From contig NZ_CP045496.1 of assembly GCF_015500075.1 (NCBI RefSeq), forward strand, positions 4,660,001 through 4,724,000: 64,000 nucleotides of DNA. The letters run 5' to 3'. The DNA is from Mesorhizobium sp. INR15. GTDB lineage: Bacteria; Pseudomonadota; Alphaproteobacteria; Rhizobiales; Rhizobiaceae. Positions 1-8,616 of this stretch are shown one piece after another. Both the position numbers and the translations under genes were made by a program. Under the pieces are notes generated by a model. The model worked only from the letters and a program-made list of their open reading frames with translations. It was not told the origin of the DNA and did no database searches. Numbering within the stretch: position 1 is the stretch's first letter; each line of letters opens with the position of its first letter.

Positions 1-1339
1 AGGGCTTGGCGCCTTCCGGCTTGCGCTCGCCGGCGAACGCCGGCTTTTCGCCAAAGCGCTTCTTGCTGGGGCCATTGTTCTGGCCGCCTGGCCGCCTGCC
101 ATCGCGACGGCCATTGCGGTCGTTGCGATCGTTGGCGGGCTCAAAGCGCTCGTTCTTTTCAGCCGGGTTGCGCACCGGATCAGGGCTGCCGAGATGGTCG
201 GCAACGATCGGCAGCTTGGTGCGGATGATCCGCTCCACCTGACGCAGCTTGCTGTTTTCCGAAGGATCGCAAAGCGTGATCGCGATGCCGTCCATGCCGT
301 TGCGGCCGGTACGGCCGATGCGGTGGACATAGCTTTCGGCTTCGTCCGGCAGGTCGAAGTTCACGACATGACTGATGCCGGGCACGTCGATGCCGCGCGC
401 CGCAATGTCTGTCGCCACCAGGATGCGAACCGAGCCGTCACGGAAATCGTTGAGTGCCTTCTGACGGGCGTTCTGCGACTTGTTGCCGTGAATGACGGCG
501 GCCTTGAAGCCGTCGCGCTCGAGATCCTTGGTCACCCGGTCGGCACCATGCTTGGTGCGCGAGAAGATGATGACGGATTTCATGGCTTCATCGCCGAGCA
601 TCGTCGAAAGGACCTGGCGCTTCTGCTTGGTGCGGGCGAAGACCACGCCCTGCACGATCTCGGCCGCCGCGGTGCTCTGCGGAGCGACTTCGACGCGGAT
701 CGGGTTCTTCAGCAGGCCTTTCGCCAATTCGGCGATTTCGTTGGGCATGGTCGCCGAGAACAGCACTGTCTGACGGTCCGGCGCGGTCGCCTTGGCGATG
801 CGCTTGACGTCGTTGATGAAGCCCATGTCGAGCATGCGGTCGCCTTCGTCCAGCACCAGCCATTTGGTGTCGGCAAGCATGAGGTCACCTTCGCGGACCA
901 GGTCGGTCAATCGGCCGGGAGTGGCGATCAGGATGTCGACGCCGGGAGCAACCTTCTTCACCTGGCTGAAGCGCGAAACGCCGCCAAGCACGAGAGCCGT
1001 CGAGACATGCGCGCCCTTGGCCAGGATCTTGATGGTGTCCTCGATCTGCACGGCCAGTTCACGCGTCGGCGCCAGAATCAGCGCACGCGCCGTCTTCGGG
1101 CGGCGCTTGGTGCCGAGAGCGATGATCTTCGACAGGATCGGCAGCGCGAAGGCCGCGGTCTTGCCCGAGCCGGTCTGAGCGATGCCGAAAATATCGCGGC
1201 CTTCCATCTGCGGCGGGATCGCCTGGGCCTGGATCGGCTTGGGATCGGTAAAGCCGGCTGCATGGGTCGCCTTGAGCAGCGCGCCGGTAATTCCCAGTGC
1301 TGCGAAACCGTTCAGTTCCGCGGTGTTTTCATTGGTCAA
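1..1339 (-). CDS. DEAD-box ATP-dependent RNA helicase, RhlE-like (3' end beyond window)
   Basis: Reading the minus strand from a TTG at 1339 gives 446 uninterrupted codons running off the left edge. Helicase core motifs are in order: the Q-motif region (PIQAQAIP), motif I AQTGSGKT, Ia PTRELAVQ, GG, TPGR, motif II LDEGD (a DEGD variant of DEAD), motif III SAT, motif V ARGIDVPG and motif VI HRIGRTGR. After the core comes a basic, Arg/Asn/Gly-rich tail (NDRNDRNGRRDGRRPGG region) typical of RNA-binding extensions in RhlE-type proteins. An in-frame TGA five codons upstream excludes an earlier ATG, and AAAGAAG precedes the TTG. Such enzymes unwind structured RNA in ribosome assembly or mRNA decay; the exact paralogue is not assigned. 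Confidence 0.9.
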   Translation of the reverse strand, partial: MTNENTAELNGFAALGITGALLKATHAAGFTDPKPIQAQAIPPQMEGRDIFGIAQTGSGKTAAFALPILSKIIALGTKRRPKTARALILAPTRELAVQIEDTIKILAKGAHVSTALVLGGVSRFSQVKKVAPGVDILIATPGRLTDLVREGDLMLADTKWLVLDEGDRMLDMGFINDVKRIAKATAPDRQTVLFSATMPNEIAELAKGLLKNPIRVEVAPQSTAAAEIVQGVVFARTKQKRQVLSTMLGDEAMKSVIIFSRTKHGADRVTKDLERDGFKAAVIHGNKSQNARQKALNDFRDGSVRILVATDIAARGIDVPGISHVVNFDLPDEAESYVHRIGRTGRNGMDGIAITLCDPSENSKLRQVERIIRTKLPIVADHLGSPDPVRNPAEKNERFEPANDRNDRNGRRDGRRPGGQNNGPSKKRFGEKPAFAGERKPEGAKP

Positions 1340-1742
1340 AATAATCTTCTTTCACGCGGCTTCTGGCCGCAAACATCAATGGCGGCAGGGCGCAACCTGC
1401 CGTCGAACAAATTGTCATGGAACGACAAGGCGGCGGACGGTTTCGTCCGCGCGGCTGCGCTGTCGTGCCCGCAGGCTTCATGCCACGGGGCTTTTTCACC
1501 ACCTTGCCGATCGACCTTAAGCCGATTTGCCGGAAAGAGGGAAAACAGACGCAACCAGTCTCATTTGTCGAGAAGGCCGGATTGTTCCCGGCCCAAGCGC
1601 CTATGCCGCCGCATATGGCCCAGTTCGCCTCGAAATGCAAGAGGCTTCATGTTGCAGCGCAGCAAGTCCATGACGCAAGCGGCGCTTGCGCTCCCCTGCT
1701 GGCGCGATTACCACGAAATGCCGCTGGCTTGGGAGATACGCG
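1340..1742. other. Divergent intergenic region with several hairpins
   Basis: About 400 bases separate the divergent helicase and pccB starts, and I see no convincing gene in them. Three inverted repeats lie on the helicase side: GCGGC/GCCGC at 1358-1372, GGCAGG/CCTGCC near 1385-1403, and a perfect GCGGACG-GTTT-CGTCCGC at 1433-1450. If transcribed leftward they would give the helicase mRNA a structured 5' leader. Promoters for both genes must lie here, but none was clear enough to place. Confidence 0.4.
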
Positions 1743-3275
1743 ATGAAGGACGTGCTGAAGGAACTTGAGCGCCGCCGCGAGATCGCACGCATGGGCGGCG
1801 GCCAGGCCCGCATCGATGCCCAGCACAAGAAAGGCAAACTCACCGCCCGCGAGCGCATCGAGGTGTTTCTCGACGAAGGTTCGTTCGAGGAGTTCGACAT
1901 GTATGTCGAGCACCGGTCTACCGATTTCGGCATGGAAAAGACCAAAGTCGCCGGCGACGGCGTCGTTACCGGCTGGGGCACGGTCAACGGCCGCCCGATC
2001 TACCTTTTCGCCAAGGATTTTACGGTGTTCGGCGGCTCACTCTCCGAGGCCCATGCAGAGAAGGTCATCAAGGTGCAGGAAATGGCGCTGCGCAACCGCG
2101 CGCCGATCGTCGGTCTTTACGATGCGGGCGGCGCGCGCATCCAGGAGGGCGTGGCCGCGCTTGGCGGTTATGCCGAAATCTTCCAGCGCAATGTTCTCGC
2201 CTCCGGCGTCATCCCGCAAATCTCCGTCATCATGGGACCTTGTGCCGGCGGTGACGTTTATTCGCCGGCAATGACCGACTTCATCTTCATGGTGCGCGAC
2301 ACGTCCTACATGTTCGTCACCGGGCCGGACGTGGTGAAAACCGTCACCAACGAGACCGTGACCGCTGAAAGCCTTGGCGGCGCGTCCGTCCATACGACAA
2401 AGTCCTCGATCGCCGATGGCGCCTACGACAATGATGTCGAGGCGCTGCTGCAAATGCGGCGGCTGGTCGATCTGCTGCCGGCGTCGAACACCTCCGAAAT
2501 CCCCGAAATCGACTGCTATCAGTCGGTCACCGACCATGACCTGTCATTGGACCGGCTGATCCCCGACAACGCCAACAAACCCTATGATATCAAGGAGCTG
2601 ATCCTGAAAGTTGCCGATGAAGGCGACTTCTTCGAGATCCAGCAGAACTTCGCCAAGAACATCGTCACCGGTTTCGGCCGCGTCGAAGGCCGCACGGTTG
2701 GTTTCGTTGCCAACCAGCCGATGGTGCTGGCCGGCGTGCTCGATTCCGATGCCAGCCGCAAGGCAGCGCGCTTCGTGCGCTTCTGCGACTGCTTTTCGAT
2801 TCCGCTCGTCACCTTTGTCGACGTGCCTGGCTTCCTGCCCGGCACCGCGCAGGAATATGGTGGCTTGATCAAGCATGGCGCCAAACTACTGTTCGCCTAC
2901 GCCGAGGCGACAGTGCCGAAGATTACCGTCATCACCCGCAAGGCCTATGGCGGCGCGTATGATGTGATGGCCTCAAAACATCTGCGCGGCGACATGAACT
3001 ATGCCTGGCCGACGGCGCAGATCGCGGTGATGGGAGCCCGGGGCGCGGTCGAGATCATCTACCGCAAGGATATCGGCGACGCCGAAAAAATCGCAGCATA
3101 TACAAAAGCTTATGAGGATCGGTTCTTGTCACCCTTCGTCGCCGCCGAACGTGGTTATGTCGATGAGGTGATCATGCCGCATTCCACCCGCCGCCGCATC
3201 GCCCGCGCGCTTAGAATGCTGCGCAACAAGGACATGCAGAACCCCTGGAAGAAGCACGACAACATTCCGCTATAG
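1743..3275 (+). CDS. pccB: Propionyl-CoA carboxylase beta subunit
   Basis: The 510-residue product is the carboxyltransferase subunit of biotin-dependent propionyl-CoA carboxylase. It transfers carboxyl groups from biotin to propionyl-CoA to make methylmalonyl-CoA in propionate, odd-chain fatty acid and branched amino acid breakdown. The start MKDVLKELERRREIARMGGG is preferred over an ATG 57 bases upstream because GGGAGA precedes it and the family begins here. Signature stretches are GGARIQEGV, GPCAGGDVYSPA (N-terminal oxyanion loop) and KAYGGAYDVM (C-terminal crotonase half). The length is normal for the family. No pccA or mutase gene is nearby in the window. Confidence 0.95.
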   Translation: MKDVLKELERRREIARMGGGQARIDAQHKKGKLTARERIEVFLDEGSFEEFDMYVEHRSTDFGMEKTKVAGDGVVTGWGTVNGRPIYLFAKDFTVFGGSLSEAHAEKVIKVQEMALRNRAPIVGLYDAGGARIQEGVAALGGYAEIFQRNVLASGVIPQISVIMGPCAGGDVYSPAMTDFIFMVRDTSYMFVTGPDVVKTVTNETVTAESLGGASVHTTKSSIADGAYDNDVEALLQMRRLVDLLPASNTSEIPEIDCYQSVTDHDLSLDRLIPDNANKPYDIKELILKVADEGDFFEIQQNFAKNIVTGFGRVEGRTVGFVANQPMVLAGVLDSDASRKAARFVRFCDCFSIPLVTFVDVPGFLPGTAQEYGGLIKHGAKLLFAYAEATVPKITVITRKAYGGAYDVMASKHLRGDMNYAWPTAQIAVMGARGAVEIIYRKDIGDAEKIAAYTKAYEDRFLSPFVAAERGYVDEVIMPHSTRRRIARALRMLRNKDMQNPWKKHDNIPL

Positions 3276-3318
3276 GGTCTATCCGTCGCCAAGACATTTC
3301 TGATCAAAAAGGCATCAC

Positions 3319-4332
3319 TTGTTGGACCCCATCCTCGTAGTCAGCTTCCCGGCGATCGGCGATTTCATTCGTAGCCATTCGGCCATCCAGATCATTGCCC
3401 AGAAATTTCCTGATCGTCCGATCGATGTCATCACGTCGTCGATGTCCGCGCCGCTGGCTGGCCTGATGCCGAACGTCCGGAAAGCCTGGACGCTGGACAA
3501 GAAGCCGCTGCTGCAGGGGCTCGCGGACCGCTATCGGCTGGCCCGCGAGTTGCGCCAGGAGAAGTATGGAACCGCCTATCTGTTGACGAGCGCCACCAAG
3601 GCCGGGCTTGCGCCATGGATGGCGCGCATACCCGAACGCATCGGCTACCCCCGAGAATTCCAGTTCGGCCTGGTCAACCGGTTCCCGGCCGACTGGTTGC
3701 GTCAAATGCTCAATCTCGGCACGCAGCATCTGCGTCTCTATGAAGAGGTCTGCGATATCGCGACCCTCGCCAGGGAGCCCGTCCCTGTGGAGGGATGGCC
3801 GGCGCCCCGGCTAATTGTCACTCCGGAACAGGTGAACGACTGGCGCCACCGGAACGGCGTAGACCCGGTAAAACCCGCGTTGGCGATTTATACATCCGGG
3901 CTTGACGACCGGCGGGCCTGGCCGATCGACCGTTTCATCTCGATCGCCAGGGATTATGCCCGGCGTGGTTGGTCAATCTGGATCATCGGCGCCACGCGTG
4001 AGCGCGAGGCCACCGAACAGATCATGGCCGCGGTCCCGGAAGCGACCCATTTCAAATCGTCGCTCACCGAAACGATGTGCCAGATCGCTGCTTCGACCAT
4101 GTTCCTCGGCGTCGATGGTGGCCCGGCGCACGCAGCCGGCGCCCTTGGCGTTCCCAGCGTTCTGATCTTCCGGTCGAATTGTTCCTACGAAGGCAGCCCG
4201 GTCAATCACGATGTCCGGCTGGTGGAACCACCGATTTCAACGCCAAGCCGGGTGCAAGGCGCGCTGGGCGTCAGCGTGAATCAGGTTCTCGATGCCATGG
4301 CGCGCCTGTACGCCGACCGCTACGGCCCATAA
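3319..4332 (+). CDS. Glycosyltransferase family 9 (heptosyltransferase-like)
   Basis: The 337-residue protein resembles WaaF/WaaC-type ADP-heptose:LPS heptosyltransferases (GT9, GT-B fold). The N-terminal domain starts DPILVVSFPAIGDFIRSHSA, with the usual hydrophobic strand followed by a GD motif. The C-terminal donor domain carries LGVDGGPAHAAGALGVPSV, the conserved GGPxHxA loop. It starts at tandem TTG codons (3319 or 3322), about six bases after AAAAAGG; no in-frame ATG fits. It follows pccB by 43 bases on the same strand, so co-transcription is possible though the functions are unrelated. Probable role is LPS or other surface glycan assembly at the inner membrane; the acceptor is unknown. 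Confidence 0.8.
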   Translation: MLDPILVVSFPAIGDFIRSHSAIQIIAQKFPDRPIDVITSSMSAPLAGLMPNVRKAWTLDKKPLLQGLADRYRLARELRQEKYGTAYLLTSATKAGLAPWMARIPERIGYPREFQFGLVNRFPADWLRQMLNLGTQHLRLYEEVCDIATLAREPVPVEGWPAPRLIVTPEQVNDWRHRNGVDPVKPALAIYTSGLDDRRAWPIDRFISIARDYARRGWSIWIIGATREREATEQIMAAVPEATHFKSSLTETMCQIAASTMFLGVDGGPAHAAGALGVPSVLIFRSNCSYEGSPVNHDVRLVEPPISTPSRVQGALGVSVNQVLDAMARLYADRYGP

Positions 4333-4342
4333 TCGACAGAAT

Positions 4343-6345
4343 TCACTCATCTTGCGCCGCACCGAAACCGGCGCCCATGGTGGCGCGGGCGCTACTCGCC
4401 CACGGCGTCGCATGGTTGTCGATGCGCATCTGGAAGATGAAGTAGGTCGGTGAGCAGAAACCGATGCCTTTGACCTTGGCGATGCCGGGCGTGTCGGGCG
4501 GCAGCGACTGGCACATGTAATCCTCACGGCAGAAATGATCGGCCGAACAAGCCGGCCGATTGCCACGATTGACGGCGCCGCCGAGGCATTGGTCGAAATT
4601 ATTGGTGGCCACGCAGATGTCGAATTTCTTGCCGCCGACCAGGCCGCAGATTTCATTCGGCATCGGTTTGCCGGCTTTGAAGCTGGCGAAAGCACGATCC
4701 TTGTCGTCGCAGCCGCGGTAGGCAATCCCCGCCGGCACGCCGATCTTGGGCGGGCGGCAGGTGTAAGCGGTGCGCGACGCCTGCGGCGCGAAGGCCGCGA
4801 ATTGGCCCGTGATGCTGTAGCGGTCGTTGAAAGGCCGCGCCGCGTTGCTGGCGATGGAGCCGGTCAGGCAGGGATGACCGGAAAACATCTCCGTGCTGTC
4901 CTTGGGCAGCAGGCATTGCGCCAGTTTTGTCCTCACACCCGACGCCGCTGTCAGCTGCGTGCAGACCGTGCCTCCGCCGCACTGCCAGGTTGGACCGAAG
5001 CGGGCAGCATCCTCCGGCATCAGGCACGGCATTGTCATCTCGGCTGGCGCGTATTCGACCGAGCCGGCAGCAGTCCAGTCAGCCGGCGGCGCGAAGGACA
5101 GTGGCCGGAAGCGGTTCGGCTCCTTGCCTTCGACGGTCGCCCGCAGCCAAGCTTGGCGGCGCGGTATCTCGGCATGAAGATGCGGCGAGATGCCAACCTC
5201 GATGCGGTTGAGCGGTGACGTCGTGTTGTCATCGCGCCCAATGAAATGGAAACCGGCGGTCGAACCGGCCTGATGACAGCCCTGGCAGGCGCCATTGTCG
5301 AGCCTTTCGACCAGCGCTTCCGGGCTGCGAACCAGCTTCAGTGCCGAATAGTCGAGGCCGGCGAAATCCTTCGGCTCGAAAAGCGGCGTGAATGGATGGT
5401 TCGCCTGTCGCGCGCTGCCGAAGGTCGACCACGAGATAACCTTCCTGGCCAGGAACTCGTCAGGGATTTCGTAGACGCCGAGATCGACGGCAGTGACATT
5501 TGCTCTGACATAGTCCGCGAGCCTCTGTTTCAAGGCCACATCCTGCGACAGCCGGGCCGTATCAGGCGTGTTTTCCAGCGGCTTCTCGCTGACCACAGCG
5601 CCATCTATTCCGAAAATGCGCATGAGATAGGCAGCCTGGCCGCCAAACTCGGTTTCCTGACCGGAGGGGAACCGCACCACCTGTGCGTTAAGCTCGAGCT
5701 GCTTGAAAGCCAGCCCACTCCTTTCGATCGGCCCACCCATCAGCCAGCCGGCATCGACCGTTTCGTCGAGCTGTGGGGTCCAGCGCCCGGCGACGCCCGT
5801 GCAGCCGCCATCGGCATCGGGGGCTACCGAATAGACGGCGTTGAAATTGAACGGCAGCGCGAAGCCAGCTGTTTGCCGTTCTTGCGAAAGCTGTAGGCAA
5901 GGCGATAGACAAAGCGCACCTCACCGCAACCCTTGTCGCCTCGCACCGCGGCGAAATCGCGCCGATCGAGCCGGTTGACGAAGCCAACCAGCCGGAACCG
6001 GGCGGCCTCGGTCTTCAGCCAGCGCATGTCCATGACGCGCCCGACATTGCCGTCGGTGACCTCATAGAGCGTTCGCCCGCCAGCCTTCATTTCGGCCCGC
6101 AGCGCGGCGACGTCCGATGCCACGGTCTCAACGATCGCATGATAGGCCCGTGCGGTGTCGTACAGGGTTTTCAGATCGCCTTCACCTGCTGTGCTGAAAA
6201 TGCGGGCAAAGCCAAAGCCCTTGGCATCCAGCACGGCGAGCACGGACGGATCATCGACAATCGTCACCGGACCTTCGGCTCGCACCGCCGATGCCGTGAA
6301 GACGACAGCGAGGGTGGCCAGCAGCAGCGCCAGGGCGCGGCTCAT
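4343..6345 (-). pseudogene. Cys-rich exported protein with one CxxCH motif, interrupted by a frameshift
   Basis: Two minus-strand reading frames (6345 to about 5858, then about 5857 to 4343) read as one protein of roughly 667 residues once a single base is restored near 5858-5859. The first frame ends in RKNGKQLAS and the second continues LPFNFNAVYSVAPDADGG; without repair the first frame stops at 5824. The N-terminus has a clear signal peptide (MSRALALLLATLAVVFTASA..A). The second part carries ACQGCHQAG, a possible c-type haem or metal site (5274-5288), and many further cysteines. Its ATG overlaps the nnr stop by four bases (ATGA), implying translational coupling. The family was not recognised. 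The frameshift could be a real mutation or a sequencing error; the second half is otherwise fully open, which suggests it is recent. Confidence 0.6.
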
Positions 6346-7883
6346 TCAGCGGCCTTGCGCGCGTCGAAGAGCTCGCGCAGCACCGGGACCAGCGCTAGAG
6401 GCAAATCTTCTGCGATCAGCCCTGGTCCAAACCGGCTGCCGGCCTCGGCGTGGATCCATACCCCGGCGCATGCCGCCTCGAACGGCGGCATGCCTTGTGC
6501 CAGCAGGCCGGCAATGATGCCTGACAAGACATCGCCCGAGCCGGCGGTGGCCAGCCAAGGAGCGCCGTTGGCATTGATCGCGGCTGTGCCATCTGGTGCC
6601 GCGATCACCGTGTCGGCACCCTTGTAGACGATGACGGCGTTGGCTTGTGCTGACGCGGCACGCGCCTTGGCCAGTTTGGACAGGTTTTTGTCCGCCGCAA
6701 TGTCGGGGAAAAGCCGGCCGAACTCGCCCTCATGTGGCGTCATCACCAGGGCCGGAGCACCCTGCTGGCGGGCGGCTTCGAAAAATGCCTCGGGCTGATG
6801 CGCCAGTGATGTGATGGCATCGGCATCGAGCACAATCGCGCTTCGATGGTTTGAAGGCGGAGGTAATGCACCATCCGCCAAGGCCGCGATCAACCGCAAG
6901 GCAAAATCACCCACTTTGGGTTTGGGGCCGAGCCCCGGTCCAAACACCAGGGATTCGGGATGCCGCGCCGCGAGGAATTCCTGCACCTCTTCAAGCGAGC
7001 CCGCCTCGCGCAGCATGATCGATGTCAGATGCGCGGCATTCGTCTGCATGGCGTTGGCCGGTGACAGAACGGTCACCGCTCCCGCCCCGCTTCTTGCGGC
7101 GGCCATGGCTGACAGCCGCGCCGCACCCGTAGCACCAGGGCCGCCTGAAAAGACACCGACATGACCACGCTTGTACTTGTGTGCGTCCACCGCCGGCACG
7201 GGAAATTCCCGCAGCCACAGGGCTGGCGCATTCTCGAAGGTCGCCACGCCAAGCAGGGCGATGATGCCGTCACCGATGCCAATATCGGCGAGCGCGGTTT
7301 CACCACACTGTTCTCGTCCCGGCAGCAGCAAATGGCCGGGCTTCTTTCGCGCGAAAGTGACGGTGATTTCGGCGCGAAACGCCTTGCCCAGCATTTCACC
7401 GCTGACGCCGGAGACGCCGGACGGCAGATCGACGGCAACCACAGGCAGACGCATAGCTGTCACGACATCCACGGCTTTCGCATCATCGCCAGACAATGGC
7501 TTGGACAGTCCTGCCCCATAAAGCGCATCGACCACGAGCGAGCCGGTCTCGGCCACGAAATTCGACAATGGCCGTGCTTTGACCGGACATTCCGCCGCTG
7601 CAAGCGCGGCATCCGTTCCCGGTCTTGGGGACCCAGAGGCCCACACCGCCGTGTCAACGCCACTGGCCGCCAGGAAGCGGGCTATGACATAGCCATCGCC
7701 GCCATTGTTGCCGGGACCACACAGCACGTGCACGCGTGTCGCCTGGGGATATCGGGCCAGCACAACAGCGGCGACCGCCGCGCCAGCGTTGCGCATCAGG
7801 CCGATGCCGTCGAATGGACCGGCGTCAGTAGCCAGCCTGTCAGCCTCGCTCATCTGCGCCGGAGAAAGAAGTTCATGGGTCAT
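6342..7883 (-). CDS. nnr: Bifunctional NAD(P)H-hydrate epimerase / ADP-dependent NAD(P)H-hydrate dehydratase
   Basis: The 513-residue enzyme repairs damaged nicotinamide cofactors. The N-terminal YjeF_N domain epimerises R- and S-NAD(P)HX, and the C-terminal ribokinase-like domain dehydrates S-NAD(P)HX using ADP. The epimerase half shows CGPGNNGGDGYVIAR and VDALYGAGL; the dehydratase half shows GPGLG, MTPHEGEFGRLF and TAGSGDVLSGIIAGLL. I chose MTHELLSPAQMSEADRL (7883) over an ATG 54 bases upstream because the family begins there. The gene runs divergently from glnB, and its stop overlaps the start of the exported CxxCH protein. Confidence 0.93.
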   Translation of the reverse strand: MTHELLSPAQMSEADRLATDAGPFDGIGLMRNAGAAVAAVVLARYPQATRVHVLCGPGNNGGDGYVIARFLAASGVDTAVWASGSPRPGTDAALAAAECPVKARPLSNFVAETGSLVVDALYGAGLSKPLSGDDAKAVDVVTAMRLPVVAVDLPSGVSGVSGEMLGKAFRAEITVTFARKKPGHLLLPGREQCGETALADIGIGDGIIALLGVATFENAPALWLREFPVPAVDAHKYKRGHVGVFSGGPGATGAARLSAMAAARSGAGAVTVLSPANAMQTNAAHLTSIMLREAGSLEEVQEFLAARHPESLVFGPGLGPKPKVGDFALRLIAALADGALPPPSNHRSAIVLDADAITSLAHQPEAFFEAARQQGAPALVMTPHEGEFGRLFPDIAADKNLSKLAKARAASAQANAVIVYKGADTVIAAPDGTAAINANGAPWLATAGSGDVLSGIIAGLLAQGMPPFEAACAGVWIHAEAGSRFGPGLIAEDLPLALVPVLRELFDARKAAE

Positions 7884-7988
7884 GGATTGCCGATCCGCCT
7901 TCGATAAAGCATTGTCCAGTTTCCGGTTCGAAAGCAAACGGGGAAGAGATGGGTTGCCAGCGATCGACTGCCTGCTAAATGCGCGATA

Positions 7989-8005
7989 TGCCTAATTATT
8001 GGGCA
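7989..8005. promoter_or_regulatory. Imperfect inverted repeat upstream of nnr and glnB
   Basis: TGCCTAATTATTGGGCA is an imperfect dyad (TGCC/GGGCA arms) with an AT-rich centre, in the 326-base nnr-glnB divergent gap. Its ATGCCTAA half resembles the ATTGCCTAA half of the repeat at 15416-15430 near gstI. Function is unknown. Confidence 0.25.
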
Positions 8006-8132
8006 GCCGCCAGGGCTGACCCTATGCAGGGTCGAGGTTGCCGTGACGCATCCATGCAGCGAATGACGCGAATTCACATCTCGACGCGGCATGCTATTGA
8101 AATCGCCTGACACCGCTTCGAATCCCTTCAAC

Positions 8133-8149
8133 TGGCACAGTTCGTGCTT
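8133..8149 (+). promoter_or_regulatory. Sigma-54 (RpoN) promoter of glnB-glnA
   Basis: TGGCACAGTTCGTGCTT has the invariant GG and GC dinucleotides with exactly ten bases between them and a full TGGCAC -24 element. It lies about 60 bases upstream of the glnB ATG. Rhizobial glnBA operons are known to be RpoN/NtrC-controlled, so the location fits. No textbook NtrC palindrome was recognised upstream. Confidence 0.75.
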
Positions 8150-8209
8150 GAAGAATGCGCAAGCGGGGGCTCACAACCCGTTTTTTTGGCAGTGGAGGCC
8201 ACTTTTTAC

Positions 8210-8548
8210 ATGAAAAAGATCGAAGCGATCATCAAGCCATTCAAGCTGGACGAAGTGAAGGAAGCGCTTCAGGAAGCCGGACTGCAAGGCATCACCGTGA
8301 CCGAGGCCAAGGGTTTCGGCCGCCAGAAGGGTCACACAGAACTCTATCGCGGCGCTGAATACGTCGTCGATTTTCTGCCCAAGGTGAAGATCGAAGTCGT
8401 GCTCGGCGACGATGCTGTCGAAGGCGCGATCGAAGCCATCCGCAAGGCGGCTCAGACCGGGCGCATCGGCGACGGAAAAATCTTCGTTTCCAACATAGAG
8501 GAAGTCGTGCGTATCCGTACCGGCGAAACCGGCATGGACGCGGTCTGA
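8210..8548 (+). CDS. glnB: Nitrogen regulatory protein P-II
   Basis: The 112-residue P-II signal protein begins MKKIEAIIKPFKLDEVKEAL and has the normal family length. Tyr51, the uridylylation site in the T-loop (KGHTELYRGAEYVVDF, residues 40-55), is present, as is the C-terminal TGRIGDGKIFV nucleotide-binding segment. P-II senses glutamine and 2-oxoglutarate and controls NtrB/NtrC and the GlnE adenylyltransferase. The ATG at 8210 was chosen over an upstream in-frame ATG because GGAGG at 8194-8198 precedes it and the family starts at MKKIEA. It is 68 bases upstream of glnA and preceded by a sigma-54 promoter. Confidence 0.97.
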   Translation: MKKIEAIIKPFKLDEVKEALQEAGLQGITVTEAKGFGRQKGHTELYRGAEYVVDFLPKVKIEVVLGDDAVEGAIEAIRKAAQTGRIGDGKIFVSNIEEVVRIRTGETGMDAV

Positions 8549-8616
8549 CGCCTCGGGCCAAGACCTCCTCTTGAAACGTCATCACCAAAAAACGTCATCA
8601 CACAGGGATAAATGAC

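Noticed and set aside
194..1768. Plus-strand open frame of 524 codons
   Set aside because: Antisense to the DEAD-box helicase, which carries all helicase motifs in order on the minus strand.
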